DNA of 64,000 nucleotides from Amanita rubescens (Eukaryota > Basidiomycota > Agaricomycetes > Agaricales > Amanitaceae). Shown in pieces: positions 21,791 through 33,654 of this stretch. Made by a program: the position numbers and the translations under genes. The stretch's first letter is position 1; each line of letters starts with the position of its first letter. The DNA lies in contig WION01000018.1 in NCBI GenBank assembly GCA_015039365.1, forward strand, positions 1-64,000, given 5' to 3'. The notes under the pieces were generated by a model. It ran no database searches. It saw only the letters and a list, made by a program, of their open reading frames with translations, and had not been told where the DNA came from.

Positions 21791-23610
21791 TCATTTGGAC
21801 AGACTATATCGTTGACCGAATACTCCCTCTTCCATTGCCTTGATCTAACCAAATGAAGATTTTGCAAAAGTTGGTTGGGTGAACTACTTACGTGGCGCGA
21901 CGTGTTTCGAATGGAAACGGCACAATGCCAAGTTACCTAGTACATGAGAAAGTCAGGCTATGCTTAGCAGTGATCCAACACACGTACCCGTCATATACCA
22001 CAAGCCCTGTACGCCCAGATCACGCCAGCTATCGTTCGCTTCTCCTTTATTAAGACCCCAGATTGGCAAGCATTTGTCAGCTACCTCAACACCACATATT
22101 TTGCGAATATGTTGTTTAACGTCACTTAGGCTGAGGAAAGTTCATATATATCAGAACATGATGGGAAAAAAGGTGATGATAGCATACCCCGTGGCAAATA
22201 CGACAACGTCTTCTAGAAGTTTGGTGTTATCCTCGAACAAGAGAACTGCCTCAGTAAACTCCTTGATCTGGCTGTTATTTTTAAGCTTTATCTTGCCATC
22301 TGCTATCAATTTACTGGCTCCAACGTCTGGGAAAGATGAATCTGTAAGAGGAAGAAGAAAACGCTTATGTTTATTAATACCTAAATAATAACCTCCAGTT
22401 TTACTTTAGACCAGGAATTTATGTCCAGAACCGTGGATTCCTTGGTTAGTTCTAAATCCACGTTTGTGGAGGGCATCTAGAAGGACCCTGCAGAAGGGGA
22501 TAAGGTATTGAAAACCAGAAAAGGACGCGGACAAACCTGTCTAGCTCTTCGATTCGCCGAGCAGAACGCTGGACCAGTCCGATACTCATAAAGTAGAAAT
22601 GAAGCACTGAGGCGATCAGCAATATCGGTTGGAGGTGCATGTTCTGAATAGAGACCTAATGCAGAGGACGTTTAGGATAGAGGAGTTTGTGCACAGGGAC
22701 TAACCCTTGAAAACAACACCCCATCCAGTCTTGGTCCTCATGATATACGTAGAACTGCGTTGATACATCGTAACGTCTCGATGCGATAGTGAGAAAAACA
22801 CAATAAAAAAACTGAAATATGTATCCACCGATTCCATGGAGATAGCAATCATGTGCAATGTCGTGGGCTTGTATTCTATAAGCAAATTTGTCGCATTAAA
22901 TGAAGAAAACTTCGTACCAGAAGTACAGGCACCACCAACAACCACCTTCTTCTCTTCGTGATCGATTGCTCGCTTATATTTGTTCGAGTGTAAGAACTGA
23001 CCCTTAACTTTTTCCTAAGAATGAAAGACGTTGGCTTCTTATGTATGTCGCAGGTCAAAAAGCTCACTAAATCGGGCATGTTGGGTATGTTGGGTTCAAC
23101 ACCGTCCATGCCGGTGGCAAAAACAACATGTTTAACGTTGAATATACGTTCAGTCCCATTGTCGCGCCGGATCTTCTAGATTCGTGTGGATTACCTATGC
23201 TTTTCCATTGACCAGTGCGGTAGGAACTAATCGGATGATACCAAATCCAATTCCGGTGTCCATCTCAAAGTCAAAGAAGCAATTGATCCATGCCAAATCC
23301 TCTGTGTAATCCCAGGAAATCTTGACGCAATTTGAATGCTCTTGGATGTGTGGCTTCGATGCGATATAGGAACGTTGTGATAGCTAGTACACCACGAAAA
23401 GTGGGGAAATCCCATGTGAGCGTGAGCATATCACGCCACCAAGAATCTTCTAGCAGCGTTATCGGGGTTATTTGATTCAATTGCACTGGACAACGAATTC
23501 AACCATTCAGATGCGACCTTTTGAACGTCTAGATCATTCGGGACAGTCGCGTTGAGGTTCGGGAGCGTAGGAAGACGGGGGACAAGCAGCGTAGAAATAT
23601 CGATGGACAT
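21791..23610 (-). pseudogene. flavin-containing monooxygenase, deleted remnant (copy C)
   Basis: Third tandem copy, clearly broken. The start MSIDISTLLVPRLPTL and the last exon (IKAMEEGVFGQRYSLSK, stop at 21791-21793) are present. The segment before EDSWWRDM is shortened, removing part of the LFVED motif, and PYED is lost after LGLH. At about 23168 the sequence jumps from the HTNLEDP region straight to NGTERIFNVKH. Measured against copy B this removes roughly 600 bp, including the whole FAD-binding GxGxxG segment. Downstream pieces (the FMO-signature exon, MYQRSSTYIM) survive. No functional enzyme is expected. Confidence 0.85.
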
Positions 23611-24117
23611 TCAAATTCGCCGACCGATAACTATTGCTCAGTGTTTGGCCTGCTCTATATAAGCCGAGTCCAATCTATAGGCTTCGTGTGAGCTCAACAA
23701 GAGCGGGCACGGGAACCCGAGTGAGAATTACTGGCAGCTTGAACCCTAAGCAGATACCGTTATTTTTGTGAGCTAGCATATCACGAGTAGCATGGGAGAT
23801 GAGGACTGAAGTAAGTCTTGCATTCTCCAAGCACATTTAACATGACCGATTCCAGGGGTCTCAAGTTCGCGCAAGGCAGGTGCCTGAATGCGGCCTTGTC
23901 AATCGAATTTGGACTTGGTACGTTGACCCCCCAAGAAACCTGTGAGATGAACGGCATAAGAAATCAAAGTGGCCACAAGCAGGAACGATCCGATAATACC
24001 GAGGTCCATTTTTATATCAAGCGGTTTTCCAGCAATTTACACATCAGTATGAAAGTATGAAGAAGCTGTTAAGCGAACTAATACCGTCACATTTTTAGTC
24101 AAAAATAGGGCCGTTTA
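23611..24117. other. FMO C upstream spacer
   Basis: No supported gene. Confidence 0.55.
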
Positions 24118-26563
24118 TCATGGAGACAAGCTATAGCGTTCATCAAATACCCCTTCCACCATCGCCTTGATCTCTGTTTGCAACGAGGTTAGACTTTAAC
24201 GATATAATTGAGTAGGCTACTCACGTAGCGCAACATGTTTTGAATGGAAACGACATAATGCCAGGTTACCTAGAGCCCGGAGCGGGGAATCGTCAATATT
24301 GCTCGAAATTTAAATGAAACGCTTACCCATCATGTACCACAGACCCTGCACGCCCAAATCTCGCCAGGTGCCATTCAGTTCTCCTTCTTTATCAAGGCCC
24401 CAGATCGGCGGGCATCTGTTGGCCACTTCATCGCCGCATATTTTGCGAATATGTTCTTTGGTGTCGCTCAGCCTGAAAATTGTTCTAAATCCGGAACATG
24501 ATCAACGATAGTGCGGACATACCCGGTCGCAAATACAACGACATCTGCGGGGAGTTGGCTGCCATCCTCGAACAGTAAACCTGTCTCCGTAAACTCCTTA
24601 ATTTGGCTATCGTTCTTGAGCTTTATCTTGCCGTCTGCGATCAGTCGACTAGCTCCAACGTCTAGTTAGAGTATATTCTTAGTTGAGGGAGGCTAAGATT
24701 GAAACGCATAAATACCTAGATAATAACCACCGGCCTTGCTCCAGGCCAACAGTCCAAACCCAGTTCCAAGGATTCCCTGATTAGTCCTAAATCCACGCTT
24801 GTGCAGCGCATCTAAAAGATCTCTGTGCAATAATGAGACATTTTTAGACCATAAACGCATTTGACAAACTTGTCCAATTCGGCGATTTGCTCAGCGGAAC
24901 GTCGCCCTAATTCTATACTCATAAAGTGCGGAAATGAAGCGCCGAGTCGATCAGCGATATCAGGTTGGAGGTCCATCTTCAGAATACAGGCCTGATGGAC
25001 AGAACATGAAGAGATAAAAAGGAGCTGCGGAGGAGAACCAACCAGCAAAAAGGACACCCCATCCGTTCTTGGTTGTCATGATGTAAGTGGAACCGCGCTG
25101 GTACATCGTAACGTCTATGATACAGTGAGAATAACCGAATATGGAAAGGAACACGATTACCCACCAACGCCATGAATGTAGTAATCGTGCGCAATATCAT
25201 GTGCTTGGGCTGTGAGTCTTTTACGTCACAGGAAATGAGGATATCGCGTACCAGAAGTACAGGCACCAACAACCACCACCTTCTTCCCGGCATGATCGGT
25301 TGCTCGCTTGTGTTGGCTCGAGTGTAGAATTTGCCCCTTGAATTTTTCCTGCAGGTGGAGATGTAGGCCTCACATACATTCGCACGCGGTCATACTTACC
25401 GCACCAGGGATCTTGGGTGTATTTGGTTCTAGGCCAGCAAGGCCAGTCGCAAACACAACGTGTTTCACGCTTGAAGACGTGCTCAGTACCCGTTGCCACG
25501 TTTAATGGTGACCTTCCAGTGCTTTGAGATAGGATCCTGGATGGCCTGAAGTTACAGTCGAGGACGTCCAAACATTGAAGTTCAAGAGCTTCGGCAAAGG
25601 TCTCTAGCCAGTTCGCAAGCTTGAAACATTAGTGAGATTTGGAAGGCCGTGCTATAGTTTCTCCTACCTTGCGCGCTGGAGCATACGCAGGCCAAGTTGA
25701 CGGGAATCTGCAATCTGTCAGAACTTGATCAGCTTCAAGTTTTTTAACGCATACTCACGGAAGATACGGCATGTGATCATACCCTGTACGAAACAGAACT
25801 TCAGCCATTATGTGCATACATACATAAATCTGAGACTTACAAACGACATCATGGAGGCACAACGCATCGTATCTGTTCCTCCAATTATCGCCTATACGTT
25901 CATTTCGCTCAACAACCAGGGTGGGGATGTCGAGGCTCTTCAGTCGCGCCGCAACGTCCAAACCACTTTGCCCTCCACCAATGATCAACACAACAGGATC
26001 GGACTTCTCAAACTCCTTTTCACGGTTGCGATCCTCCTCCCAATGTCCATGGTTCGGATCCGGGTTACGCAGGGCTCCGATTTTCTCGGGAAACCCTTCA
26101 GGTCCTGTAAATTCGTGTAAACCACATGCGCCTTCCATTCACCATTTGCGGTAGGAACCAATCGGAAGATGCCAAATCCAATCCCGGTATCCGTCTCGAA
26201 GTCGAACAAGGCGTTGATCCATGCCAAATCTTCGTATGGTCGTTGTAATCCCAGGAAGTCTTGGCGCAATTGAAATGCCCTCGGATGTGTTGCGTCAATT
26301 CGGTCGCGAAGGAATACCTCTATGGCTGGAGAACCACGGAAGGTTCGGAAATCCCACGTAAGCGCAAGCATGTCGCGCCACCAGCAATCTTCCACGAATA
26401 GGCTCGCAGCTTTCTTGGCATCGTTTGACTCTATTGCGGCGGACAGCGCATTCAACCATTCCAACGCGACCTTAGGAGCGTCCAAATCGTTTGGAACGGT
26501 CGCGTTGAGATTGGCGAGAGTAGGCAGAGGTGGAACAGGCAACTTGGAAACGTCGACAGACAT
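24118..26563 (-). CDS. flavin-containing monooxygenase with NTF2-like N-terminus (copy D), frameshifted
   Basis: Fourth and most upstream copy. ATG at 26561-26563 opens MSVDVSKLPVPPLPTL; the stop is at 24118-24120 after YSLSP. The NTF2-like exon is clean to DLKGFP, where one G is missing relative to copy A (about 26087). The frame then resumes with EKIGALRN and GGGQSGLDVAARL. The exon at about 25480-25610 has several one-base extras compared with copies A and B (before NVW, in VTxAIQ, in NGTEH and before VKH). The later exons (MYQRGSTYIM, DVGAS-type segment, VVFATGY) are readable. It is either a decaying copy or a poorly resolved part of a near-repeat array; collapse or misassembly is plausible here because the copies are similar. 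Confidence 0.75.
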
Positions 26564-26928
26564 TACGGTGGATCTTGACAAGCAAAGATATGCTCTATAT
26601 ATGCTTAATCGTGGAGCACATGAGAAGAAAATCGTTCGGCCGTAGCCAAAGATGGGATTGGGATGCTTGTAACGAGAGGTTTTTCGGCATGTGACGCGTG
26701 ACGCGTGATGTGTATCGATCAGCGAGCATCTCGTTCTTGAGATCTTGTGATAGAAGCGTAGGATATGTGTCACTAGTTTCCATCAGCGACCGATCCAAAA
26801 TAGATTGTAAATGGGCGCTGAGCGCGTGCGGAGATTGTTGAGATATATTTTTGTGTACTTACTGTTTTTGCAAATCGAATAAGATTCCCCCAAACCACTC
26901 CTAGTATGAGACCCTATGGCCAATTTGA
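26564..26928. other. intergenic between FMO array and NTPase remnant
   Basis: Promoter side of FMO copy D, with a short dyad of ACGCGTGACGCGT type near 26695. No gene. Confidence 0.5.
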
Positions 26929-28664
26929 GACGTCCTTCCGCCACCCGCGTTGGAGCGCATTTACACCACCGATGAACTGATTCACAGGTCTAGCTAACTC
27001 GGCAGATATTTCAACGCCTTTCAGAGGCTTTTTCCTACCGCTGTCATATTTCACGACAAAATACTTGTTCGACAAGAGTATCGTGACGCGCTGCGGACAT
27101 TGAAGGGCGATGCGACCTATCTTCGAGGGGCGTACGTCACAGGACAACCCGGCATAGGTAGGTTTGTTTGCCCGCCTAGGGAGCTGAACGTTATAACTTC
27201 TTCCAGGAAAATCCCTTTTTCTTATCTATATGCTTGTTGTATCTCTCGGGGAGATGCGTCCAGTTGCGCTGGAATTTCCGGATGGCAGGCCATTTTACGC
27301 GCTCTTTCAAGAATCGGGATTTACTACCCACTCTCTTCATGGTATACTACCAGCCATTAATAACTTGTCCGACTTCATGTGGGCCCTTTCGGACTCGAAC
27401 TACCAAATCAGAAGTCCCAGTCCTATCTTTCTGTTTAGCCCTGGCAAAATCCGCGTAATCCAAACAACATCGCCGAGGGAAGACCGGTGGAAGAGATGGA
27501 GCAGGGAGGCTTGTGCTTCAAGCTTCATGCTACATTATGGATATTTGGACTCTGAAAGAAATTAGGACCCTTGCGTAAGTGACCCGGCGCACTCTTCCCA
27601 TAGGCCAGAGTTGATATAATTACCAGCAATCTACTGAATCTTGATGTTAATCGTATGACGTCTTTGGGTAAAACGTGGGGCTGCGATCCACGAAGTTTAC
27701 TGGGTTTCATTGAAAAAGGTCGTACGGATATACAGATTGAGAAAGAATACAGAACTCGTGCCCCAGCTGCCGTGAAAAGAAGTGAGGACATGCTATTGGC
27801 GATAGAGCAGAACGCCGTGTTCGCTGATGCGCCATCCCGTTTTTACTTTTGCCGGCCGTCTATCTCGGGGTCCAGGTCGATCGCACTATTCCCCGCGCTG
27901 TTGTGCCAACAAAAACCATTTGCCGGGTCTTAGGAGAAGCTCTTCAAGAGTGTACAACGTCAGGCTGACGTTCTTTCGAGCCCTCGGTCAACACAGCCAG
28001 ACACGTTCAGCTGCTGGGTACATTTATGAACATTTGTTCCACTGTTACTTTGCAGCTGGAAAACCCATACAGTGCAAATGGATACAGCCTAGGAAACGTA
28101 CTAGCGAGGCCATCCAGTTAACGGACCTGTCTAACGTCATTCCCTCAACATGGAGAGCTTTGACTACCAGGGAGCCTCCTTTTTTTTGGGTCGCACCTCA
28201 GGGTGCCCCCGGGATCGACAGCGCGCTTGTGCTTGAAAAGCATATCCTTGTGTTTCAACTAACAATAAGTTCTAAGCATGGTCCACTGATTCACGGTATG
28301 AGGAAAGTACGAGAACACTTGCCTCCTCGATTGCGGGACATTACGTGGAAAGTAGTATTCGTTGGACAAGAACGCACAGCAGCCTCGTCAGGAGGAAATG
28401 ACTGGACTGGTACGCTATTCTTCCCAACGGCAAAGAAGAGCGTAGACATTGCATGGGCTGAGGTGGATCCTGTGGTGAAAGGGGTTCAGTATATGGTATG
28501 CAAACTTGATATTCATAGATAACATTCTGATGCATTATAAGGTCTTTCATCATGGCGAGCAGGATTCAGATGTGGAGTCTTTGTGGCAGCAGAGCAAGAG
28601 TCATCATCGAAGGGAAAGGTTTGTGGTACGCCATTCTCCTTTTTATATTCTTTGTGTAGTGTAG
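26929..28664 (+). pseudogene. Crinkler/RHS-type P-loop NTPase, broken
   Basis: Resembles the fungal Crinkler-RHS-type proteins: a P-loop NTPase followed by a C-terminal domain of restriction-endonuclease-like type. Seen: RIYTTDELIHRSS; Walker A GQPGIGKS split by an intron at 27158..27206; MWALSDSNYQI; TTSPREDRWKRW; IWTLKEIRTL; AGYIYEHLFH; and GIDSALVLEKHILVFQLT, a stretch that could hold the nuclease core. A second intron fits at 28496..28541 and the stop is at 28662-28664. An in-frame TAA at 26995-26997 lies early in the conserved part. Frame changes occur near 27530, 27870 and 27965, and no ATG precedes the conserved start. Family knowledge links such genes to effector or conflict roles and genomic mobility; this copy looks inactive. 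Confidence 0.65.
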
Positions 28665-29540
28665 GAGCAAATAATTGAGCAGGTTGGCTTCACGCGCTCG
28701 AACCTCCGCCTGCGCGCCATGGCTGCGGCATAAAGGTGAAAGTTGCCATTCCGAGGCTAGCGCTGTCCCGATCTTGTTCGTCAATCGATGACATCAACTC
28801 TCGTGACCATTTTGTGACGCTGTCACGCGATCTCCTTTTGATCTTTTCTTGCGCGAACGACGGCTCGTGCAAAGAATCAGGGTCCCGGTGAGCTAGCGGT
28901 GCCTATTTCGAATTTTGAGTAGGCGACCTGATTTTTTTCCATCTCAGCGGTTTCGAAGTGAGTGGAATAACGATATCGTCAAAAGTTTCATGCGCATATG
29001 CGCGTTATCTTCGCAATCTAAGAATTCGAAGTACTCCATTGATTGTGCGCTGAAAGAAGTTAGGCCTGGGAAGCTTAAGAATTCCAAATATATGCGTGTT
29101 CACGGATCTACTTGCGAACAGATCTCAACCCCGAACCCCAAGTAGGCATAGGGTGGTCCACGAGCACGCACAAGTCATTTCTATGCCCTTTTCCTCGATG
29201 TGTGCAAACAATATCATTGCTTGGATCAGGCGGCTTGTACTATGTTACACAAAAACTGGAAACTATTGAGACAGTCCGACTAGGAGATTGCGGACCTCTT
29301 GGGTGCACCTTTTCTGATTTCACATAACCCATGACTCGTGTAGCAGAAGCCAAGTATGGAAACAAGACGGCAAGAGGAACACATTACCCAAAGAATATAA
29401 ATGGGTGAGCAAAGAAACGGTCATTATAGGTGATATGCGAAAAAAACAAGTGTTTTGCAATGCAGGTTATTGTTAAGCCAAGATGAGAGATTTAAGAATG
29501 AAGGTGGGTACTCGTATTCGAGGGTATGATGGTGTCAGGC
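28665..29540. other. intergenic, nothing recognised
   Basis: About 0.9 kb between the NTPase remnant and the 3' end of the BCS1-like gene, with no family signal on either strand. Confidence 0.55.
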
Positions 29541-31998
29541 TTATGGTACTTGTCCCCAAGATTCTTCTAGCGTTTCAGAAGTCTCTGACGAACTTGACTC
29601 GGATGACGATTCATCGTGTTCGTTCTGCTCGTCGCCATCTTCTTCGTTATCTTCCTCTTCGTCGCCTTCCGCCGCCGAAGCAGTAGCATCCTCATTCGCA
29701 GGTTTCTCGTCCTTCTCGCACTTGTCTTTCTCGGCGAGCTGCTGCCTCAGCTTCTCGAGCTCTTGTTCCTTCTTCTGGAGCTCCTTCTTTTCTGCTGCCT
29801 GTTTCTTCCTCTTCTCTCGCTGCAATCAAAGTTAAGTTGTGTTTGAGAAAAATGGGATTCGATACATACATCTAACTTCTCCTTTGCCTCCTTTGCCTCC
29901 TTCTCGCGCATTAGCCTCTCCTTCATTTCACGCTCGCTCTTTACCCATTCGACGACACCGTCTGCAGACGCTTCGGGCTGAGACTTGTTTCTTAAAAGGT
30001 CTGTTGGCATATGGAGCACTCAGCATTATACTATTAGCGGAATTTGGAATGCTCACATCCTTGCAAAGCAGCAACGCTAAACTCTTCTTCGGGTACGCCG
30101 TCTGCAAACTTCTTGGCGAGCTTGTTCAGCGTCGCGGCATCCAAGGGTTTTGCGCTGTGTTGGCTTGCAAGAATGTGTTCCTCGACCGGGGGAGGCAAAT
30201 ACGACTGATTAGAATCCCCAAATTGCTTGTCCTTAGGCTTGCCATCGGGAGTTGATACCGTCCTTACTCTTGCCGTTGCAACATCATCTGGCTTAAACGA
30301 TGTAAGATCAGGTTGCGAGGACATGGACTTAGGCAAAAACAGTGACATAAGTGACTGGGACGAGGTTGATGTCGATTTAGGTGGGAATTCAGTTGTCTTC
30401 TTTAACTCCATTTTCCTGAGCTCTGCCATTTCCCGTTCTATTTGCTCCTCATTGAGCGGCTCGTCCTTCTCTTCTTCAGTAGATGGGAAGAAGTTCCGGA
30501 AGAGAGCTTCCGCCTGCCATCTGCTTGCGTTCCTGAATTCAACCCATACATCCATCCGACCAGGACGAGATAATGCCGGGTCTAGGCGCTCCAAGTGGTT
30601 AGTCGTCCTATCCGGCGGTCAGTATAATTGCCCCGAGCACGCTAGTGATGAACGTACGCGAACAAGATCCGTCCCTCGGCCGCAGCGACGCCATCAAGGG
30701 CATTCAGCAAACCACTTAAGCTCAGGGTGTTCACATCCGACAATTGATCTCCGTTCTTTTTTCTACGGGTACTGCTACTGGAGTTGTTCGTGTTGTTGCC
30801 AGAATTGGCATCCTTGTTCCTTGTCCTCCCTGTCTTCCTTGTTCGACTTCTCTCGGCTAGTACTACGCGTGAACGCAGCATCCAGGTCCTCCAAGAGCAG
30901 TATGCACCGAGCAGGAACACGACCCATCAGTGTCGTAAGTGTCGAGTCTGATATCCATGACGCAGACAATGACACGACGTAGATGTCAAGCATCAATTCT
31001 CCAGCGATGGCGTGTATTAGAGATGACTTCCCGGACCCAGGGACACCGTGTAATAGGTAACCGCGGCGAAACGGGATACCGCGGTCTGCATACCACTATG
31101 AATGACTTAGCATGACGAACGTGCGCTCTGGAAAACCAACGACGTTACCTTTTCCGACTTGATGAAGTCTTTGGCATCGTTCAGAAGCATCTCTTTGACT
31201 CCCGGATTGAGCACAATGCTTGACATTGGTCGTTTGTGACGCGAGTCCGTCCAACGCCAAGACCCGTGGGAATCTGCGAAATATATTTGGATACGATGAA
31301 CTGCCTCCGCCTCGTATTCCTTTTTGGCCTGGAGAACGAGCTGCTTGAGGATGGTGTTAGACCGTGCTACAACACTGGATGAAGGTGTCAATGGAGTGCT
31401 TGTAGCGGGAACACGAGGGCATGCCTTATAGACAACAATTCACACCCGTCGGACTTGTGTGTACGCCTAACACGGAGCCAGTGACCCCTGTAGTAGATGG
31501 TATGCGTAGAATCAAAGGTAGGCTGAAAGACAACTCTAGTTTTGACTTTTCCTGGGGCGTCGTCGTCGTCGTACTCGTCATCATCACCGAACGAGTTGTC
31601 GTTGCTCAACCCAAAGGAAGAGGTACGAGTGGTGGTCTCGAACTCCCTTGAACGTTGCCACTCTGGGCAACGGGAGAGCCAGAGCATCAACCAGTCATAT
31701 GGATAGTCCTCTTCTGAGAAGTGGGCTGTGAGGAAGAAAGCTAAAGTGGGGAGTCAGTTTGTACATAACTATACTAATTAGAGGAGAGGGGATTACAGTT
31801 TATGAAGTGAGACCTGTAGAGGAGGGTAAGAGAGAAGAGTGGGGGGAGAAGAGATGGGGGGACATACCAAGCAGAGCTGGACACGCGTCGAGCGGTTTCA
31901 ACGGTTCCGCCAAGCATGACGAGCTTCATGCCGTCAACGACAGACGAAGTGCCTGCGCCGCCGACGAGAGGCTGGATGAGGGACTTGAGTACGTCCAT
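29541..31998 (-). CDS. BCS1-like AAA ATPase
   Basis: Related to mitochondrial BCS1, the AAA protein that inserts the Rieske Fe-S protein into complex III. The start [14 protein letters not shown] is at 31998. A BCS1_N-like region follows ([28 protein letters not shown]), then Walker [15 protein letters not shown], Walker [23 protein letters not shown] and [19 protein letters not shown] charged coiled-coil tail ([18 protein letters not shown]) and an acidic Ser/Glu end finish it. Introns were placed near 30601-30657 and 29826-29873, with others in the N-terminal half. One extra G at about 30812, after REDKEQ, shifts the frame inside the AAA domain. The long acidic and coiled C-terminus exceeds canonical BCS1, as in expanded Agaricomycete BCS1-like families, so mitochondrial function is not certain. 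Confidence 0.8.
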
Positions 31999-32103
31999 TT
32001 GGTTCAAAGGAGTAGATGAGTAGGAGAGCCAATGTGGCAAGACGAGGAGACGAGAGAGTAATAATGTTTGGCAGAGTGAGAGAGAGAGTCAGCACAGGTC
32101 AGG
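31999..32103. promoter_or_regulatory. shared divergent promoter region
   Basis: About 105 bp separates the start of the BCS1-like gene (minus) from the first coding frame of the oxygenase (plus). It includes a GA-rich run (GAGAGAGAGAGTC) but no clear TATA box. Confidence 0.4.
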
Positions 32104-33654
32104 GTGCCCGAGTCACATCACAATCATCACGAATGGTCGACTTTAACGCCAGTTCCAGTTCTTGATTACAGCCTTCGCACTGCCAACAGGCCTGCTTTTA
32201 TTGCGCAGCTTAGGCATGCTCTCATCAACGTCGGATTTCTCTATCTTACGAACCATTCCGTCGACACTGACCTCATAGAATCCCTCGTTAATAACTATGT
32301 CCCGGCTCTCTTTGCACTGCCTCAGGATGAAAAGGACAAAATACGTATGGCAAACTCGCCCCATTTCCTCGGATACTCCCGCCTAGGCGCCGAACTCACT
32401 AAAGGCACAGGTAGACTACAGAGAACAGTTCGACATCGCCACCGATCATGTGTGCAGATGGACCGGGCCCGCCGATCCAGACTACTATAAACTATGGGGC
32501 GCGTCTCAGGTAGCCTGCACACTCTCAGATCGCTCAAATGCTCATCGGTAGCCGCAGTGGCCAGACGAGGCGCACATTCCCGGTTTCAATGCCATGTTCA
32601 GGCGCTACCTTGACCAGGTCACACTGCTCAGCTACGACTTTAGCTCTCTCATCGCTGAGGCACTCGGATTGCCTTCAGATGGGCTTGCCAGGTTTTACGA
32701 CGAGCCGTCGTTAATGCAGCACCGGGCCAAAATTGTCAAGTACCCAGTAGTTCAAGACCACACCCAGGGCGTAGGTCCGCACTATGATGCAGGATTCTTG
32801 ACATTCGTGAGTATGGCCCATCATGCGGCGCAGCTTCTATTTGGGTCCCAATTTAGCTCATCCCCATGCGCAGCTTCTGCAAGCTTCTCCCCATAGGGGT
32901 CTACAAGTGCAGAACCTTGCAGGCGATTGGATCGACGCTCCCCCGATTCCAGGATCTTTCGTTGTCAATTTTGGAAAAGGTGGGTCAGCACGTCAGCATG
33001 ATGCTGCCCCGATCTAAACTTCAGCATGTCCCAGCTCTCGAGTTTGTCACTCGAGGTTTGGCGCGTGCAACCTCACACCGCGTTCTCTCCCCAACGGGCG
33101 ACACGCCCCGATACTCGATCCCTTTTTTCCAGAATATAGGCCTTGATATCCGTTTGGTCGATCACATTCTTGACTGTACGTTCCGTTTTTTGTTTATTAC
33201 CTCCTTGTGGATAGCCAACCCTGACGACCTGACTTGTCATATCCGTCTTAATGTATTTATACACTTTCTACCTTCTATATGCGGTTCCGGAACACAGTTT
33301 CTCCGGATATGCTCAAACGCAAGGATGAACGCGGGACAGTCAGTGTGACGGAGTGTAAGTCGGCTTGGCCATGCACGTGTCCTAGACGCCCCTCTCACGA
33401 CGTGTCCCAGCCTGTCAACTTTACAGAATTCGACCGAGAGCCGTCTGGCAAAGTCAACCTCATAGGTCGCGTCAAGTGAGTCATTCCCATCCCCCTAATC
33501 CACGCGCGTCCGAAAGAGATGGCTCATGTTTCACCCCTCATATTAACACAAAATGAATAGGAGTCACCCAGACGTAGCCCAACGCCACTACCCAGATTTG
33601 TTCAAATTATATTTCCCAGATGGACATGTGCCTGTGGCGACGTCCGCTTATTAA
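32104..33654 (+). CDS. 2-oxoglutarate/Fe(II)-dependent oxygenase, isopenicillin N synthase-like family
   Basis: Non-haem iron oxygenase. An N-terminal DIOX_N-like part (PVPVLDYSLR, GFLYLTNHSVD) precedes the catalytic core with the iron-binding HYDAG (HxD), the distal His in ATSHRVLSP and the 2-oxoglutarate-contacting RYS. The C-terminus has VNFTEFDREPSGKV and SHPDVAQRHYPDLF. Introns fit at 32510..32557, 32807..32873, 32980..33034 and 33176..33297, then two more before the stop at 33652-33654. An extra G near 32409 and an extra base at the acceptor near 33411 break the frame. The conserved frame opens with GTG at 32104 and has no ATG after the upstream stop, so the true start may need an upstream exon or a corrected base. 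Substrate unknown. Confidence 0.8.
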
